Positions 1 through 11,261 of a stretch of 64,000 nt of DNA are shown piece by piece; within the stretch, counting starts at the first letter, position 1, and each line of letters opens with the position of its first letter. The stretch lies in NCBI GenBank assembly GCA_030447805.1, contig JAUJOE010000004.1, positions 141,175 to 205,174 of the forward strand. The letters are read 5' to 3'. Origin of the DNA: Nocardioidaceae bacterium. Lineage in GTDB: Bacteria; Actinomycetota; Actinomycetes; Propionibacteriales; Nocardioidaceae. Both the position numbers and the translations under genes were made by a program. Under the pieces are notes generated by a model that saw nothing but the letters and a program-made list of their open reading frames with translations, was not told the DNA's origin and made no database searches.

Positions 1-96
1 GAATCGGACGACGTCACGTCCGGCCCCCGGGCGTTCACGACGTTCTCAACGGACGTGGCCGAAGTGATCCTTGGGGTGTACGCAGGCTTCCCGTGA
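1..96 (+). CDS. C-terminal end of an unidentified protein (cut by left edge)
   Basis: Frame 1 is open from the first base to a TGA at 94-96 and gives 31 residues ending in VILGVYAGFP. Third codon positions are mostly G or C, as expected for a real gene in this genome. The fragment is too short to name. A tail with a phenylalanine- and aspartate-rich helix would suit an NmrA/SDR-type protein, but that is only a guess. About 107 non-coding bases separate it from the hydrolase that follows. Confidence 0.45.
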   Translation, partial: ESDDVTSGPRAFTTFSTDVAEVILGVYAGFP

Positions 97-203
97 GTCG
101 GGCCAGCGGGGGGCTCGGCGTCCGGCCGCCGGCAAATAGGTTGTTCCAGATGCATGCTCGGTGATTCTGTTGGGCCACGATCTCGCAACCATAACGAGGA
201 CTC

Positions 204-1034
204 TTGACTCCGACCTCATACACGTCTGCAGGTATCGCCTATGACCGTGCTGGCCCCCGTGGTGATCTGCCGGTCGTCCTCATCCATGCTGGCGTTGCCG
301 ACCGCCGGATGTGGGACTCACTATGGTCGGAACTCACGTCCGAACGGGATGTTGTCAAGCTGGATCTTCGTGGATTCGGCGAGTCCGCGACCCGTCCGCG
401 CGGCGTCCTCTCCCCGGTCGATGACGTGCTCGACACGTTGGCCGAGACCGGCATCGGCCGCAGTCACCTTGTAGGCGGATCCTACGGTGCCGGCGTGGCC
501 ATCGAGGTCGCGCTGAGGCGACCCGAGCTGGCGGCGTCCCTGCTGCTCAGCGCGCCTGGTGGAGCGCTCATCCCCGAAGTCACGCCCGACCTGCGTACGT
601 TTATCGACGCGGAAAGATCCGCGCTGGCCGATGATGACCTTGATGGTGCGGTAGAGGCGAACCTGACCTGGTGGGTCGACGGTCCCAAGCGAAACGCCGG
701 CGAGGTCGATCCAGCGGTGCGCGACCTGGTCCGTGAGATGCAGCGGCGGGCATTCGAGGTGACGGCCGACTGGGACGACATCGACGAGAGCGAACTCGAC
801 CCACCCGCCCTTGACCGACTTGCGGAGATCCGGGTCCCGACCTTGGTCCTGCTTGGTGCGCTCGATCTTGACGCCATTCGCGGCGCGGCAAGGCGGGTAG
901 CCGACTGCATCCCCAACGCACGCCACGTCGAGTGGCCTGACACCGCCCACCTACCGTCGATGGAGCGCCCCAGCGAATTCCTGGGACTCTTGCGAACCTG
1001 GTTGACGTCGTCCGAACTGGCGCCACCCGACTGA
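204..1034 (+). CDS. alpha/beta-fold hydrolase
   Basis: This 276-residue cytosolic protein has the full alpha/beta hydrolase layout. An oxyanion loop (LIHAG) lies near residue 28. The nucleophile elbow GGSYG places Ser at about 93. An acidic residue follows strand 7 in the segment LGALDLD, and the catalytic His lies near 249 in DTAHLP. The predicted start is TTG, preceded by AGGA at 197-200, a rather short spacing. No signal peptide is visible. The substrate cannot be told; relatives include esterases, lactonases and haloperoxidase-like hydrolases. It stands alone, convergent with the broken DUF222/HNH gene. Confidence 0.85.
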   Translation: MTPTSYTSAGIAYDRAGPRGDLPVVLIHAGVADRRMWDSLWSELTSERDVVKLDLRGFGESATRPRGVLSPVDDVLDTLAETGIGRSHLVGGSYGAGVAIEVALRRPELAASLLLSAPGGALIPEVTPDLRTFIDAERSALADDDLDGAVEANLTWWVDGPKRNAGEVDPAVRDLVREMQRRAFEVTADWDDIDESELDPPALDRLAEIRVPTLVLLGALDLDAIRGAARRVADCIPNARHVEWPDTAHLPSMERPSEFLGLLRTWLTSSELAPPD

Positions 1035-1070
1035 GGACGTCGCGACGACGTTGCCGGTGTGGCTGCCGCT

Positions 1071-2325
1071 CTATGCGGTTTCACCGGGTGGGGTGAAGTA
1101 GACCCATTTCTGCTGGACGGGTTCACCGATCGGGTGTTGGTAGTGGCGCCCGTCGGGCGGGGTGGGCAGTGGATCATCGGGTGGGTGCGGTCGCCCGATG
1201 GTGATCGCGGTCGCCGCGGTTGTCGGTGAACGCAGCCCGTCGGGGACATCGGCGTCGCCGGTGATGAGGAACTGTCCGCGGTGGTGGGCGTCGTGGTGGT
1301 ACAGCACAAGCGATCAGGTTCCAGGTGTCGGTGGGTCCACCGTCTTTCCAGTGGATGCCGTGATGGACCTCCAGGTAGGCGCGGGCGGTGCAGCCGGGGT
1401 AGCGGCAGCCGCGGTCGCGGTCTTCCACCAGCCGGCGGGTGCGGTCCGGGACGATCCGCATGCTGCGGCCAACGTTGACCGGTAGCCCGTCGGTCTCCCA
1501 CACCGGGGCGACCGACCCGGCGCAGGTGAGCTTCGCCAGCAGACCCGGTGGCAGCGCGGGTCCGGCGCCCACCCAGCCGCCGTCGGTGTCCAGGTGCACA
1601 TACACCCGGTACTTGTCGACCCGGAGGTGGGTTGCACACCCGACAGGGACCGGTTGCACACCTCCACCAGCGCGTCAAACGAACTCACCTGCGGCTGCCC
1701 GGCCTGGAACAGCGCGTCCTTGGCCTCGCTGATGGCGGCGGCGATCAGCGCGCCTTGGTCGGCTGGGGCGTCGACCACCAGCCGGTACCGGGTGGAGTCA
1801 GCGAACTGGGTCACCCGACCCGGCGCGACCGCCTCAGCCGCCAGCCCCGTTCGTCGCGGAGCCGTCACCCGCCTCCTCCGCCGATGATTGCTGACCGTCG
1901 GGGTCCGCGGCGCTGGTGGCGTCGCCTTGGTCGGTGAAGGTGTAGCGGGACAGCGTCCGGCGGATCTGCGGCACGGTGGCGATGGTGGCGAACGACGCGG
2001 CCTCGTCGTCGTTGAACTTGCCCTGGTGCCGGGTCACCGCGTGCACCTGCTCAAACGACAACTCACCAGCGGCGAGCTTTCCGGTGGTCACCGGCAACTC
2101 AACGGTAGCGGCGGCGACCTCGGCGACCTGGCGGGCGCGTTCGGGGGACAGCCCGGTCTGCAACGTCAGGTAGTGCTCCACCGACCGGATCCCGTAGCCG
2201 CGCCACAGCTCTGTCTCGATCAGCTCAGCCGTCAACTCCACCAGCCGCGCGTTCGCGACGTTGAGCACACACGCATCAGCCAGCCGGTCCTTGATGTCAG
2301 CGAGCTTCGCGTAACTCTCATTCAT
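1071..2325 (-). pseudogene. DUF222 / HNH endonuclease (13E12-type), frame-broken
   Basis: Four consecutive reading-frame pieces on the minus strand make one DUF222-HNH protein of about 415 residues. The N-terminal DUF222 part (starting MNESYAKLAD) runs to about 1850, the middle part to about 1650, the HNH part to about 1310, and the tail (YHHDAHHRGQF) to a TAG at 1071-1073. The HNH core is clear: CRYPGC, then LEVHHGIHWKDGG, then NLIA. Three frame changes are needed, near 1850, 1650 and 1312. DUF222/HNH genes are numerous and often decayed in Actinobacteria, so this may be a real pseudogene; sequence errors elsewhere in the window leave this open. Role: putative nuclease of unknown target. Confidence 0.7.
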
Positions 2326-2453
2326 ACATACAATCGTACACCTGTTCGACGACAATTCCGCGGCTTCAACGCCGCTGTGGATAAGACGGCGACTTTTTTC
2401 CTGAGCATGAGGGGTCGAGAGCGGCGACCGCTTAGCCTTAGCCTTGCGGTGTC

Positions 2454-3039
2454 GTGACCCCCACCAAGCCCGCCAGCTCGCAAGTCGTCTTCATTGGCGG
2501 TCGTTCAGGGGGTCGGTAAGACGACGGTCGCCGCCGAGATGCACGCCCAGTTGATCGGCCTAGGTGTTCAACATTGCTGGATCGAGGGTGACAACCTCGA
2601 CATGGCGTACCCGACACCTTGGGAGCAGGGTCACGCCCTAGCAGAGGCGAACTTGGCCGCGATGTGGCGCAACTACAAGGCGGTTGGCTACACGCGGCTG
2701 GTCTACACCAACACCGCCGCGGTTCGCGGTGACGTGATCCACTCCCTCGTCGCTGCGCTGGGGGACGACCCTGCCGTACACGCGATCTTGTTGACATCGA
2801 GCGACGACGAGGCAGACCGGCGGTTGAGCCAGCGGGAGGTAGGCAGCGGGTTGGCGTGGCATTCGGAGCGAAGTCGCCAGGCGGCTCGGAAACTTGAGTC
2901 GCTCGCTCCGCCCTGGGTGCAGCGCGTCAACACCGACCATCGGCGGATCATCGACATTGCTGGGCACATCATCGATGTTGTCGGATGGGACCGCCGGGGT
3001 AGCCACTCCCGATCACCGCGGGTTCGGGTTCGCCGCTAG
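2454..3039 (+). CDS. P-loop nucleotide kinase-like protein (one frameshift)
   Basis: From a GTG at 2454 the protein reads MTPTKPASSQVVFIGGRSG and is then thrown out of frame by a run of five G at 2508-2512. Removing one G gives a perfect Walker A motif, GGRSGVGKTT, continuous with the rest of the protein. The remaining part has an acidic strand (WIEGDN) and a plausible lid region rich in Arg. It resembles small P-loop kinases such as the chloramphenicol phosphotransferase or adenylylsulfate kinase type; no substrate can be assigned. Its 3' end overlaps the convergent DUF3180 gene by about 70 bases. A downstream TTG at 2494 would give an intact frame but would destroy the conserved start of the P-loop. 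Confidence 0.65.
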
Positions 3040-3553
3040 AGGCCGTCCATCGGCTTCCACCGCTTGAAAACGGGTCGTCGTCCTCGATCTTGGGCACCCG
3101 GCAGGCCCGCTCCAGCAGTAGCCCGGCGACGACGATGAGCACGCCGGCCACGGCTGCGCTGGCTGAGCGGATCACGCGTTCACGAGGCAGCACGATGTCG
3201 AGTTGATCGATGAACTGCAGGGCAAAACCGACGTACCCGCCGGCCACGAGGGCTCCTGTGAGCGCGCTCGCCTTGGCGATCAGCAGCAGGTTCACCGCCC
3301 GCTGCGCCTCGATCAGGCGACCCTCGCGATGCATTGTGCGGTACGTCGTGTAGGCCAGCACCGCAACCACGGCCGCGATCGCCAGCAGGGCAACCACCGA
3401 TGTCCACTGCACCCGGGGTGCCACGTTGTTGAGGCGCTCCGCGACCGGGACGAGCGCCCAGCCAAGCACCGCCCCCACCGTGAAAACGACGGCCAATGTG
3501 CTGATCCGAGTCGGGCCCACGGTGCCGCGCGGAGCGCTGGAGAAATCAGCCAC
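2969..3553 (-). CDS. DUF3180 family membrane protein
   Basis: Four hydrophobic segments (about residues 20-37, 48-68, 90-108 and 131-150) in a 194-residue protein match DUF3180, an actinobacterial integral membrane family usually found directly after folK, as here. It is separated from folK by only 12 bases and is probably the last gene of the folate operon. Function is unknown. The hydrophilic tail after about residue 160 overlaps the kinase-like gene on the other strand and is longer than usual, so the true stop may lie near 3037 if there is a base error in the tail. Confidence 0.8.
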   Translation of the reverse strand: MADFSSAPRGTVGPTRISTLAVVFTVGAVLGWALVPVAERLNNVAPRVQWTSVVALLAIAAVVAVLAYTTYRTMHREGRLIEAQRAVNLLLIAKASALTGALVAGGYVGFALQFIDQLDIVLPRERVIRSASAAVAGVLIVVAGLLLERACRVPKIEDDDPFSSGGSRWTASSGEPEPAVIGSGYPGGPIRQHR

Positions 3554-3565
3554 GTCCGGGGACCC

Positions 3566-4132
3566 TCAGTCCAGGTCGAGGGCGAGGTCCTGGCGGCGTA
3601 CCACCCCGGCGGTGCCGACAGCCGCCATCAGGTCGGCGACTGCTCCCCGGCCGGGAATCTGCGCACCCGAGTCGACCTCGTGCCAGGGCACTAGCACGAA
3701 CGCCCGCTCATGCGCGCGGGGGTGGGGCAGGCGCAGCTCGTCGGTGTCGGACAACCGGTCGCCGAGGACGATGAGGTCGAGGTCGAGGGGCCGGGGCGCG
3801 TTGGCCTCCTCGCGTTCGCGCCCGTACGTCGTCTCGATCGCTTGCAGCCGGTCGAGCAGGGCAGCCACCGAGAGCGTCGTGTCGGCCAGCACCACCGCGT
3901 TGAGGAAGTCGGGTGAGCCGTCGGGGGCGTCAACCGGTGTCGTCTCATACACCGACGACACGGCGACCAGTCGTACGTCGGGGGTGTCTGCCAAGGCGCC
4001 GATCGCTCCCTGCAAGGCGGCGAACCGGTCGCCAAGGTTGCTGCCAAGCGACAGAACCGCCGTTCTGATCGGCCGCATGCCTCCCGTCAACGGGTCGGTC
4101 TCGACCATGTACGGGTTGGGCGTCTCACTCAT
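3566..4132 (-). CDS. folK: 2-amino-4-hydroxy-6-hydroxymethyldihydropteridine diphosphokinase
   Basis: HPPK transfers pyrophosphate from ATP to 6-hydroxymethyl-7,8-dihydropterin, the step before dihydropteroate synthase in folate synthesis. The family motifs are all present: LSLGSNLGDR near the start, VYETTPV, FLNAVV, the RPLDLDLI metal/ATP motif, and LPHPRAHERAFVL. The length of 188 residues includes about 20 extra N-terminal residues. The ATG at 4132 overlaps the end of folB by 8 bases, which implies translational coupling. Confidence 0.95.
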   Translation of the reverse strand: MSETPNPYMVETDPLTGGMRPIRTAVLSLGSNLGDRFAALQGAIGALADTPDVRLVAVSSVYETTPVDAPDGSPDFLNAVVLADTTLSVAALLDRLQAIETTYGREREEANAPRPLDLDLIVLGDRLSDTDELRLPHPRAHERAFVLVPWHEVDSGAQIPGRGAVADLMAAVGTAGVVRRQDLALDLD

Positions 4133-4514
4133 CGCGACTCCGGTGGATGGTCACGCTGACGTCGTCAACGGTTACGGGCAAGGGCGCGTGCGGCTTGTGG
4201 ACGGTGACGTCGACCTCGGCCACCGCCGCCTCGTCCAGGCAGATGTCAGCGAGCCGCTGCGCGAGCGTCTCGATGAGGTCTACCGGGTCGGCCGAGACCG
4301 CTGCGGCCAGCCGCTGCGTGAGGCCGGCGTAGTCGACAGCGGCGGTCAGGTCGTCGCTTGCTGCCGCCGGTCGGGTGTCAAGCCCGAGCATAACGTCGAC
4401 GACGAACTGCTGGCCGCGCCGGCGCTCAGTCTCAAGAACCCCGTGGTGGCCGTGGACGCGCAAGCCGCGAACCGCCAACCGGTCGGGAGGGGAAGTGCCC
4501 GGTTGCTGCGTCAT
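4125..4514 (-). CDS. folB: dihydroneopterin aldolase
   Basis: FolB splits 7,8-dihydroneopterin into 6-hydroxymethyldihydropterin and glycolaldehyde. The 129-residue protein shows the typical GxxGVLETER motif, the LIETLAQRLADICL helix and the VHKPHAPLPV segment, whose Lys-Pro region contributes to the pterin site. I chose the ATG at 4514, which begins MTQQPGTSPP, over longer in-frame starts because it gives the family's usual length. It lies between folP and folK on the same strand. Confidence 0.93.
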   Translation of the reverse strand: MTQQPGTSPPDRLAVRGLRVHGHHGVLETERRRGQQFVVDVMLGLDTRPAAASDDLTAAVDYAGLTQRLAAAVSADPVDLIETLAQRLADICLDEAAVAEVDVTVHKPHAPLPVTVDDVSVTIHRSRDE

Positions 4515-4602
4515 GGCGTCTCCGTCTGTGTGGCGTCCGGGCCAGACAGTACCGGTGGGGCGGGGTGGATCGGCCCTGCGGGTCATTCACGGCCTTTGGT
4601 GG

Positions 4603-5466
4603 TCATTCGCGCGCCTCGCGAGCCCATCGCGACGCGACCTTGACCGCGTCCAGCGATCGGCGTACGTCGTGCACGCGCACGCACCAGACGCCCGCAACGG
4701 CGCACAGCGCGGACACTGCCGCCGAGGCGTCGTCCCGCTCGCCAGCGGGGCGCGGCTCACCGTCGGCCGCCGCGAGCAGCTTCCCGAGGAAGGCCTTGCG
4801 CGAGGCCCCTACCAGCAGCGGCTGACCCAGCTCGTGCAGGGATCGCAACGCTGTCAGCAGCTGCCAGTTGTGGTCAGGTGTCTTGGCAAAGCCCAGTCCG
4901 GGGTCAAGCGCGAGCCGCCGCCTGGGCAGGCCAGCGGCGCTGGCCGCGTCGACGCGGGCCTGCAGCTCGGCGCGCACCTCAGCCACCACATCGGCGTACG
5001 TCGCCCGGTCCTGCATCGACGTGGAGTGTCCGCGCCAGTGCATCGCGAGGTAGGGCACGCCGAGCTCGACCACCGTCGGCAGCATGTCGGGGTCGGCCAG
5101 TCCGCCGGAGACGTCGTTGACCGCGACGGCACCCGCCTCGACGGCCGACCGGGCAACGCCCGCCCGCATGGTGTCGACGCTCACCACCGCGTCACCCTTT
5201 GCCAGCGCCGCCACGACGGGAAGCACCCGCGCCAGCTCTTCGTCGAGACTCGGCCGGTCAGCACCGGGGCGGGTCGACTCACCCCCCACGTCGACGAGGT
5301 CGGCCCCGGCCTCCACCAGCTCCAGCCCGTGCTCGACCGCGGCTGAGCTGTCGAACCACAGACCGCCGTCGGAGAACGAGTCGGGGGTGACGTTGACGAC
5401 GCCCATCACCAGACACCGGTCCGGCGTGGGCAGCCCATCGACGTACCGGGCCGGAGCGGCGAACAC
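4603..5466 (-). CDS. folP: dihydropteroate synthase
   Basis: FolP condenses p-aminobenzoate with hydroxymethyldihydropterin pyrophosphate and is the sulfonamide target. The signature VMGVVNVTPDSFSDGG lies at residues 20-35, DVGGESTRPGA follows near 60, then VSVDT, NDVSGG, MHWRG, LDPGLGFAKT and the final pterin-binding GASRKAFLG. The GTG start at 5466 lies only 4 bases after the folE stop, so the two are co-transcribed and probably co-translated. At 287 residues the length is normal. Confidence 0.95.
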   Translation of the reverse strand: MFAAPARYVDGLPTPDRCLVMGVVNVTPDSFSDGGLWFDSSAAVEHGLELVEAGADLVDVGGESTRPGADRPSLDEELARVLPVVAALAKGDAVVSVDTMRAGVARSAVEAGAVAVNDVSGGLADPDMLPTVVELGVPYLAMHWRGHSTSMQDRATYADVVAEVRAELQARVDAASAAGLPRRRLALDPGLGFAKTPDHNWQLLTALRSLHELGQPLLVGASRKAFLGKLLAAADGEPRPAGERDDASAAVSALCAVAGVWCVRVHDVRRSLDAVKVASRWAREARE

Positions 5467-5470
5467 GCCG

Positions 5471-6076
5471 CTAACCGAGGATGAGGCTCATCGCCTCGGC
5501 ACGCGTCGCCGGGTCGCGAAGCTGACCGCGCACAGCGCTCGTCACCGTCTTCGAGCCAGGTTTGCGGACACCGCGCATGGTCATGCACAGATGCTCGCAC
5601 TCGATCACGGTGATGACGCCCCGGGGCTCGAGGATGCGCGTGAGGGAATCAGCTACCTGGGTGGTGAGCCGTTCTTGCACCTGCGGGCGGCGGGCGAAGA
5701 CGTCGACGAGCCGGGCGAGCTTCGACAGGCCGGTGATCTGGCCCTTCGCGTTGGGGATGTAGCCGACGTGAGCGACCCCATGGAAGGGAACCAGGTGGTG
5801 CTCACACGTCGACCAGACCTGGATGTCCTTGACCAGGACGAGCTCGTCGTGGCCGATGTCGAACGTGGTAGTCAACACCTCTTCAGGCGTCAGGTGCAGC
5901 CCGGCGAAGGTCTCGGCGTACACGCGCGCCACCCGCGCCGGTGTGTCGCGCAGCCCGTCGCGCTCGGGATCCTCGCCGATCGCCACCAGCAGCTCTCGGA
6001 CCGCCGCTTCCGCCCGCTCGGCGTCGAACTTCCCCGCCGTCCACGCCGTCGGCAGCCGGATCGGGTCAATCCCCAT
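5471..6076 (-). CDS. folE: GTP cyclohydrolase I
   Basis: FolE converts GTP to 7,8-dihydroneopterin triphosphate, the first step of folate synthesis. The sequence has the zinc site [12 protein letters not shown] and the later ECEHLCM, with the catalytic GxIPxxKVxGLSKLAR-type segment as [18 protein letters not shown]. The start at 6076 (MGIDPIRL) gives 201 residues, normal for the family; a longer open frame upstream overlaps ftsH and is not plausible. It follows ftsH with a 7-base gap. Confidence 0.95.
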   Translation of the reverse strand: MGIDPIRLPTAWTAGKFDAERAEAAVRELLVAIGEDPERDGLRDTPARVARVYAETFAGLHLTPEEVLTTTFDIGHDELVLVKDIQVWSTCEHHLVPFHGVAHVGYIPNAKGQITGLSKLARLVDVFARRPQVQERLTTQVADSLTRILEPRGVITVIECEHLCMTMRGVRKPGSKTVTSAVRGQLRDPATRAEAMSLILG

Positions 6077-6083
6077 GGGTGGT

Positions 6084-8133
<2,050 letters not shown>

Positions 8134-8269
8134 CCGGAGCTAGGTGCTCCGTTCCTCCTGCCACTTGTCATCGGGGTTTGCTCCATTGTCGCCTATGCAG
8201 CCAAATCCGCGACCGGCGCGCAGCAGGCAACGTCCAGTGGGACCGACAGCTGAGCCGATGCGTGCCCAG

Positions 8270-8833
8270 TCAGGAGTAGACGTGCGGCGCGAGGGTGCCG
8301 ATCGAACGCAGGTTTCGGTAGCGCTCGGCGTAGTCGAGCCCGTACCCAACGACGAACTCGTCGGGGATGTCGAAGCCGACGTACTTCAAGTCGACCATCA
8401 TCCGCTGCGCCGCTGGCTTGCGCAGCAGGGTGCAGATATTGACCGACGCCGGTTTGCGCGAGCTGAGGCTGGTGGTGAGCCACGACAGGGTCAGGCCGGT
8501 GTCGATGATCTCGTCCACGACCAGCACGTTTCGGCCGGTGATGTCGGTGTCAAGGTCCTTGAGGATCCGCACCACGCCGGAGGAGGCGGTGCCTGAGCCG
8601 TACGACGAGATCGCCATCCAGTCCATCTCGACGTGCCGGACCAAAGCTCGAGCGAGGTCTGCCATCACCATGACGGCACCACGCAGGATGCCGACGAGCA
8701 GCAGGTCCTTGCCTTCGTAGTCCCGTTCGATCTCCCGCGCTATCTCCTGCAGGCGCTGCTGAATCTGCTCCTCGCTGATCAGCGTCGAGACGAGGTCATG
8801 CTCGACGTGGGCGACGTCCACAGACTCCTCCAT
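8270..8833 (-). CDS. hpt: hypoxanthine phosphoribosyltransferase
   Basis: HPRT salvages hypoxanthine and guanine using PRPP. The PRPP-binding signature VLVVDEIIDTGLTL is present in the middle of the protein, and the early LLVGILRGAVMVMADL strand-helix and the C-terminal FVVGYGLDY base-binding segment are typical. I prefer the ATG at 8833 (MEESVDVAHV), which gives 187 residues; a GTG 27 bases upstream is possible. It lies in the widespread tilS-hpt-ftsH order. Confidence 0.93.
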   Translation of the reverse strand: MEESVDVAHVEHDLVSTLISEEQIQQRLQEIAREIERDYEGKDLLLVGILRGAVMVMADLARALVRHVEMDWMAISSYGSGTASSGVVRILKDLDTDITGRNVLVVDEIIDTGLTLSWLTTSLSSRKPASVNICTLLRKPAAQRMMVDLKYVGFDIPDEFVVGYGLDYAERYRNLRSIGTLAPHVYS

Positions 8834-8898
8834 GCGTGCGACGGGGTCATAGCGTGTCACAGCGCGGGCGGGTCAGCCGTGGTGGGCGGGTGGGCGTG

Positions 8899-9912
8899 TC
8901 AACCGCGGGCCGATGGGCTCCCGTCGCCGCCCGCGGGCCGACGTGCCTCGAACCGCAACGCGCCGTGCCGGCGGGTCGCCCGCACATGCCCCGGGAGGTC
9001 GACGCCGGCTTGCCCGTGCCAGTCGGTGACGAGGCGCTCAACTTCGTCGATGTGTACGGCGAACAGCTCGCCCCCCGGGCAGCCAGCAGCCAGTGCCGCG
9101 ATCCGCAGTACGCGCCGACGTAGCGACGCAGGTGCCGCCGACAACACAGCAACGGCGAATGACCCGTCCTCCTGGCGGGCTGAGGGCAGCAGCTCCGCGG
9201 CCAACGAGTCGAGCGCGTCGGCATCGGCCCGGGCCAGTGCGGCTGTGCGGGCGAGCGCCTGGGAGACGCCCGGGCCTAGCTGCTCCTCGAGCACCGGCAG
9301 CACGGTGCGGCGTACCCTCACCCGCCGGAAACGGGGGTCGAGGTTGTGTGGGTCGTGCCAGTACTTCAGGTCTAACGCCCGGCAGGCCCGCTCGGTGCAG
9401 TCGCGGGTCAGCCCCAGCAGCGGCCGGCGGCACCGACCGGTGACCGGGGCCATCCCGGCGAGCGAGCGCAGGCCACTGCCGCGGGCGAGGCCCAGCAGCA
9501 CCGTCTCCGCCTGGTCGTCGAGGGTGTGGCCGAGCAGCACCACCGCGTCGAGCTGATCCGCAACGCTGTTGAGGGCGGCGTAGCGGGCCTCCCGAGCCGC
9601 CGCCTCGGGCCCCGCCCCGGCCGCCACGGTGACGGCGATGACCTCGACCGGGTCGCAGCCCATCTCCCGCAGCAGGCTCGCGACCTCGGCTGCTACGCCC
9701 GCCGACTCGGCCTGGAGGCCGTGATCGACCACTACCCCGCCGACCAGCCAGCCGGCCGCGGCGCCTTCGAACGCGGCAGCAGCCGCCAGCGCGAGGGAGT
9801 CAGCACCACCGGAACAGGCAACGAGCACCCGGCTGCCTGGGGCCACGTCGGACAGGGCGACGCGGACCGCGCGGCGTACGTCGGCAACGGCGGCGTCGAG
9901 CGCACCACCCAT
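8899..9912 (-). CDS. tilS: tRNA(Ile)-lysidine synthase
   Basis: TilS attaches lysine to C34 of the CAU-anticodon isoleucine tRNA, changing both codon reading and charging. The N-type ATP-pyrophosphatase loop SGGADS lies at residues 34-39, followed by the VVDHGL strand and the GHTLDDQAETVL helix that contacts the substrate. The 337-residue length matches the shorter actinobacterial form. The start is 6 bases after the stop of the upstream metalloprotease, so the two are probably co-transcribed. Confidence 0.93.
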   Translation of the reverse strand: MGGALDAAVADVRRAVRVALSDVAPGSRVLVACSGGADSLALAAAAAFEGAAAGWLVGGVVVDHGLQAESAGVAAEVASLLREMGCDPVEVIAVTVAAGAGPEAAAREARYAALNSVADQLDAVVLLGHTLDDQAETVLLGLARGSGLRSLAGMAPVTGRCRRPLLGLTRDCTERACRALDLKYWHDPHNLDPRFRRVRVRRTVLPVLEEQLGPGVSQALARTAALARADADALDSLAAELLPSARQEDGSFAVAVLSAAPASLRRRVLRIAALAAGCPGGELFAVHIDEVERLVTDWHGQAGVDLPGHVRATRRHGALRFEARRPAGGDGSPSARG

Positions 9913-9918
9913 CGGTCG

Positions 9919-11025
9919 TCAGCCGTGCACGCGCGCCACCCACCGCGCAGGATCCGCGATGTCAGCCTGATCGGGGAGGTTGCGGGGTGCCGCCCAAACC
10001 GCGTTGAACCCCTCCATCCCCACCTTGTCAATGACGCCGCGCACGAACACCGCACCATCGCGGTACTGGCGCATCTTGGCGTCGAAGCCCAGCAGCCGAC
10101 GGATCAGCTGGTCGAGCGGGCCGGCGCCGGCGCGGCGCGCAGTGAACTTGCGGCGGATCTGTTCCACACTCGGCACGACCTCGGGCCCCACGCCGTCCAT
10201 GACCACATCGGCATGGCCCTCGAGAAGCGACATGACAGCGGTGATCCGCTCGAGCACCTCCCTTTGCTCCTGGGTCTGCAGCGGGTCGAGCAACGACGCC
10301 TCGGAGTCACCGCGCACCATCCGACCGACCTGCTCCAGCGCCTCGCGCAGCATGCCGGCGAGCTTTTGTGGGTCGAGCTCGGTGCTTTCCAGCAGGTGCG
10401 CAATCTCACCGAGCATGTGCTCGCGCAACCACGGCACCGCGGTGAACTGCACCCGGTGCGTCTCCTCGTGCAGGCACACCCACAGCCGGAAGTCATGGGG
10501 ATCGACTTCCAGCTCGCGCTCCACGTGTACGACGTTCGGCGCGACAAGCAGCAGCCGACCGGCAGTGGCAGTCTCCATCCGGCAGCGTTGGCACTGCTGG
10601 CCCACATCGACGAACGGGTCGAACTGTCCGAGCACTTTGCTCGCCAGGTAAGCGAGCAGACCCCCAGCCTCCACACCGGTGACCCGCGACCCGACCGCCG
10701 CCGTCATACCGCCAGAATCTCCGCGCTTCTCGACCATCTTGGCGATCAGGGGCCGCAGCACGACCTTGAAACCGTCAGCGTTGGCCTGCACCCACCCGGC
10801 TCGGTCGACGATGAGCACCGGTGCGGTAGCCGACTCGGCGTGCAGGCCGGTGTACGCGCGAACGTGCCCCTCGGCAAGTGCCGCGGACTCCCTCAGCTCC
10901 CGCACCGTCTCGCGCGCCTCGTCCCGGCTGACGTCGGGGCCCGGCCGCATGAGCCGCTTGGCGGTGAGCACCGCCAAGTCCCAGTCGACCATCTCCGGGG
11001 TCCCGCCGTGCGCTCGATCTGCCAT
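9919..11025 (-). CDS. zinc-dependent metalloprotease, DUF2342 / type 2 zincin family
   Basis: The protein (about 368 residues, from MADRAHGG) has a CLHEETHRVQF zinc motif in the HExxH form. It belongs to the actinobacterial zincin-like family often labelled a coenzyme F420 biosynthesis-associated protein, although no role in F420 synthesis follows from sequence. The N-terminal part (VDWDLAVLTAKRLMRPGPDV) is typical of the family. It has no signal peptide. Its place directly before tilS is conserved in many Actinobacteria. Substrate unknown. Confidence 0.85.
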   Translation of the reverse strand: MADRAHGGTPEMVDWDLAVLTAKRLMRPGPDVSRDEARETVRELRESAALAEGHVRAYTGLHAESATAPVLIVDRAGWVQANADGFKVVLRPLIAKMVEKRGDSGGMTAAVGSRVTGVEAGGLLAYLASKVLGQFDPFVDVGQQCQRCRMETATAGRLLLVAPNVVHVERELEVDPHDFRLWVCLHEETHRVQFTAVPWLREHMLGEIAHLLESTELDPQKLAGMLREALEQVGRMVRGDSEASLLDPLQTQEQREVLERITAVMSLLEGHADVVMDGVGPEVVPSVEQIRRKFTARRAGAGPLDQLIRRLLGFDAKMRQYRDGAVFVRGVIDKVGMEGFNAVWAAPRNLPDQADIADPARWVARVHG

Positions 11026-11261
11026 GCCGTACACCGTACGTGCCTGGCTGAGAGGGCCGGTCGTGGAGCGGAGACTGGCCGCTCAAGCAGGCGACGAGCA
11101 GCGCCCTGCGGGGGTCTCTGCCGCGCAGCTCGTAAACCAGGTGCAACTAGTGCACTCGGTTGACGAGTCGCGACACCCCTTACCCGGCCCGCCCCTTCCC
11201 GGCCACCACGGCTCCCGGCCCCCGCCGACACCGCGAGGACTGAGCGACTCAGCAGAGCGAC

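Noticed and set aside
11141-11155. Imperfect palindrome GTGCAACTAGTGCAC before the metalloprotease gene
   Set aside because: Arms of five bases with a five-base spacer occur often by chance; there is no second copy or regulator to support it.
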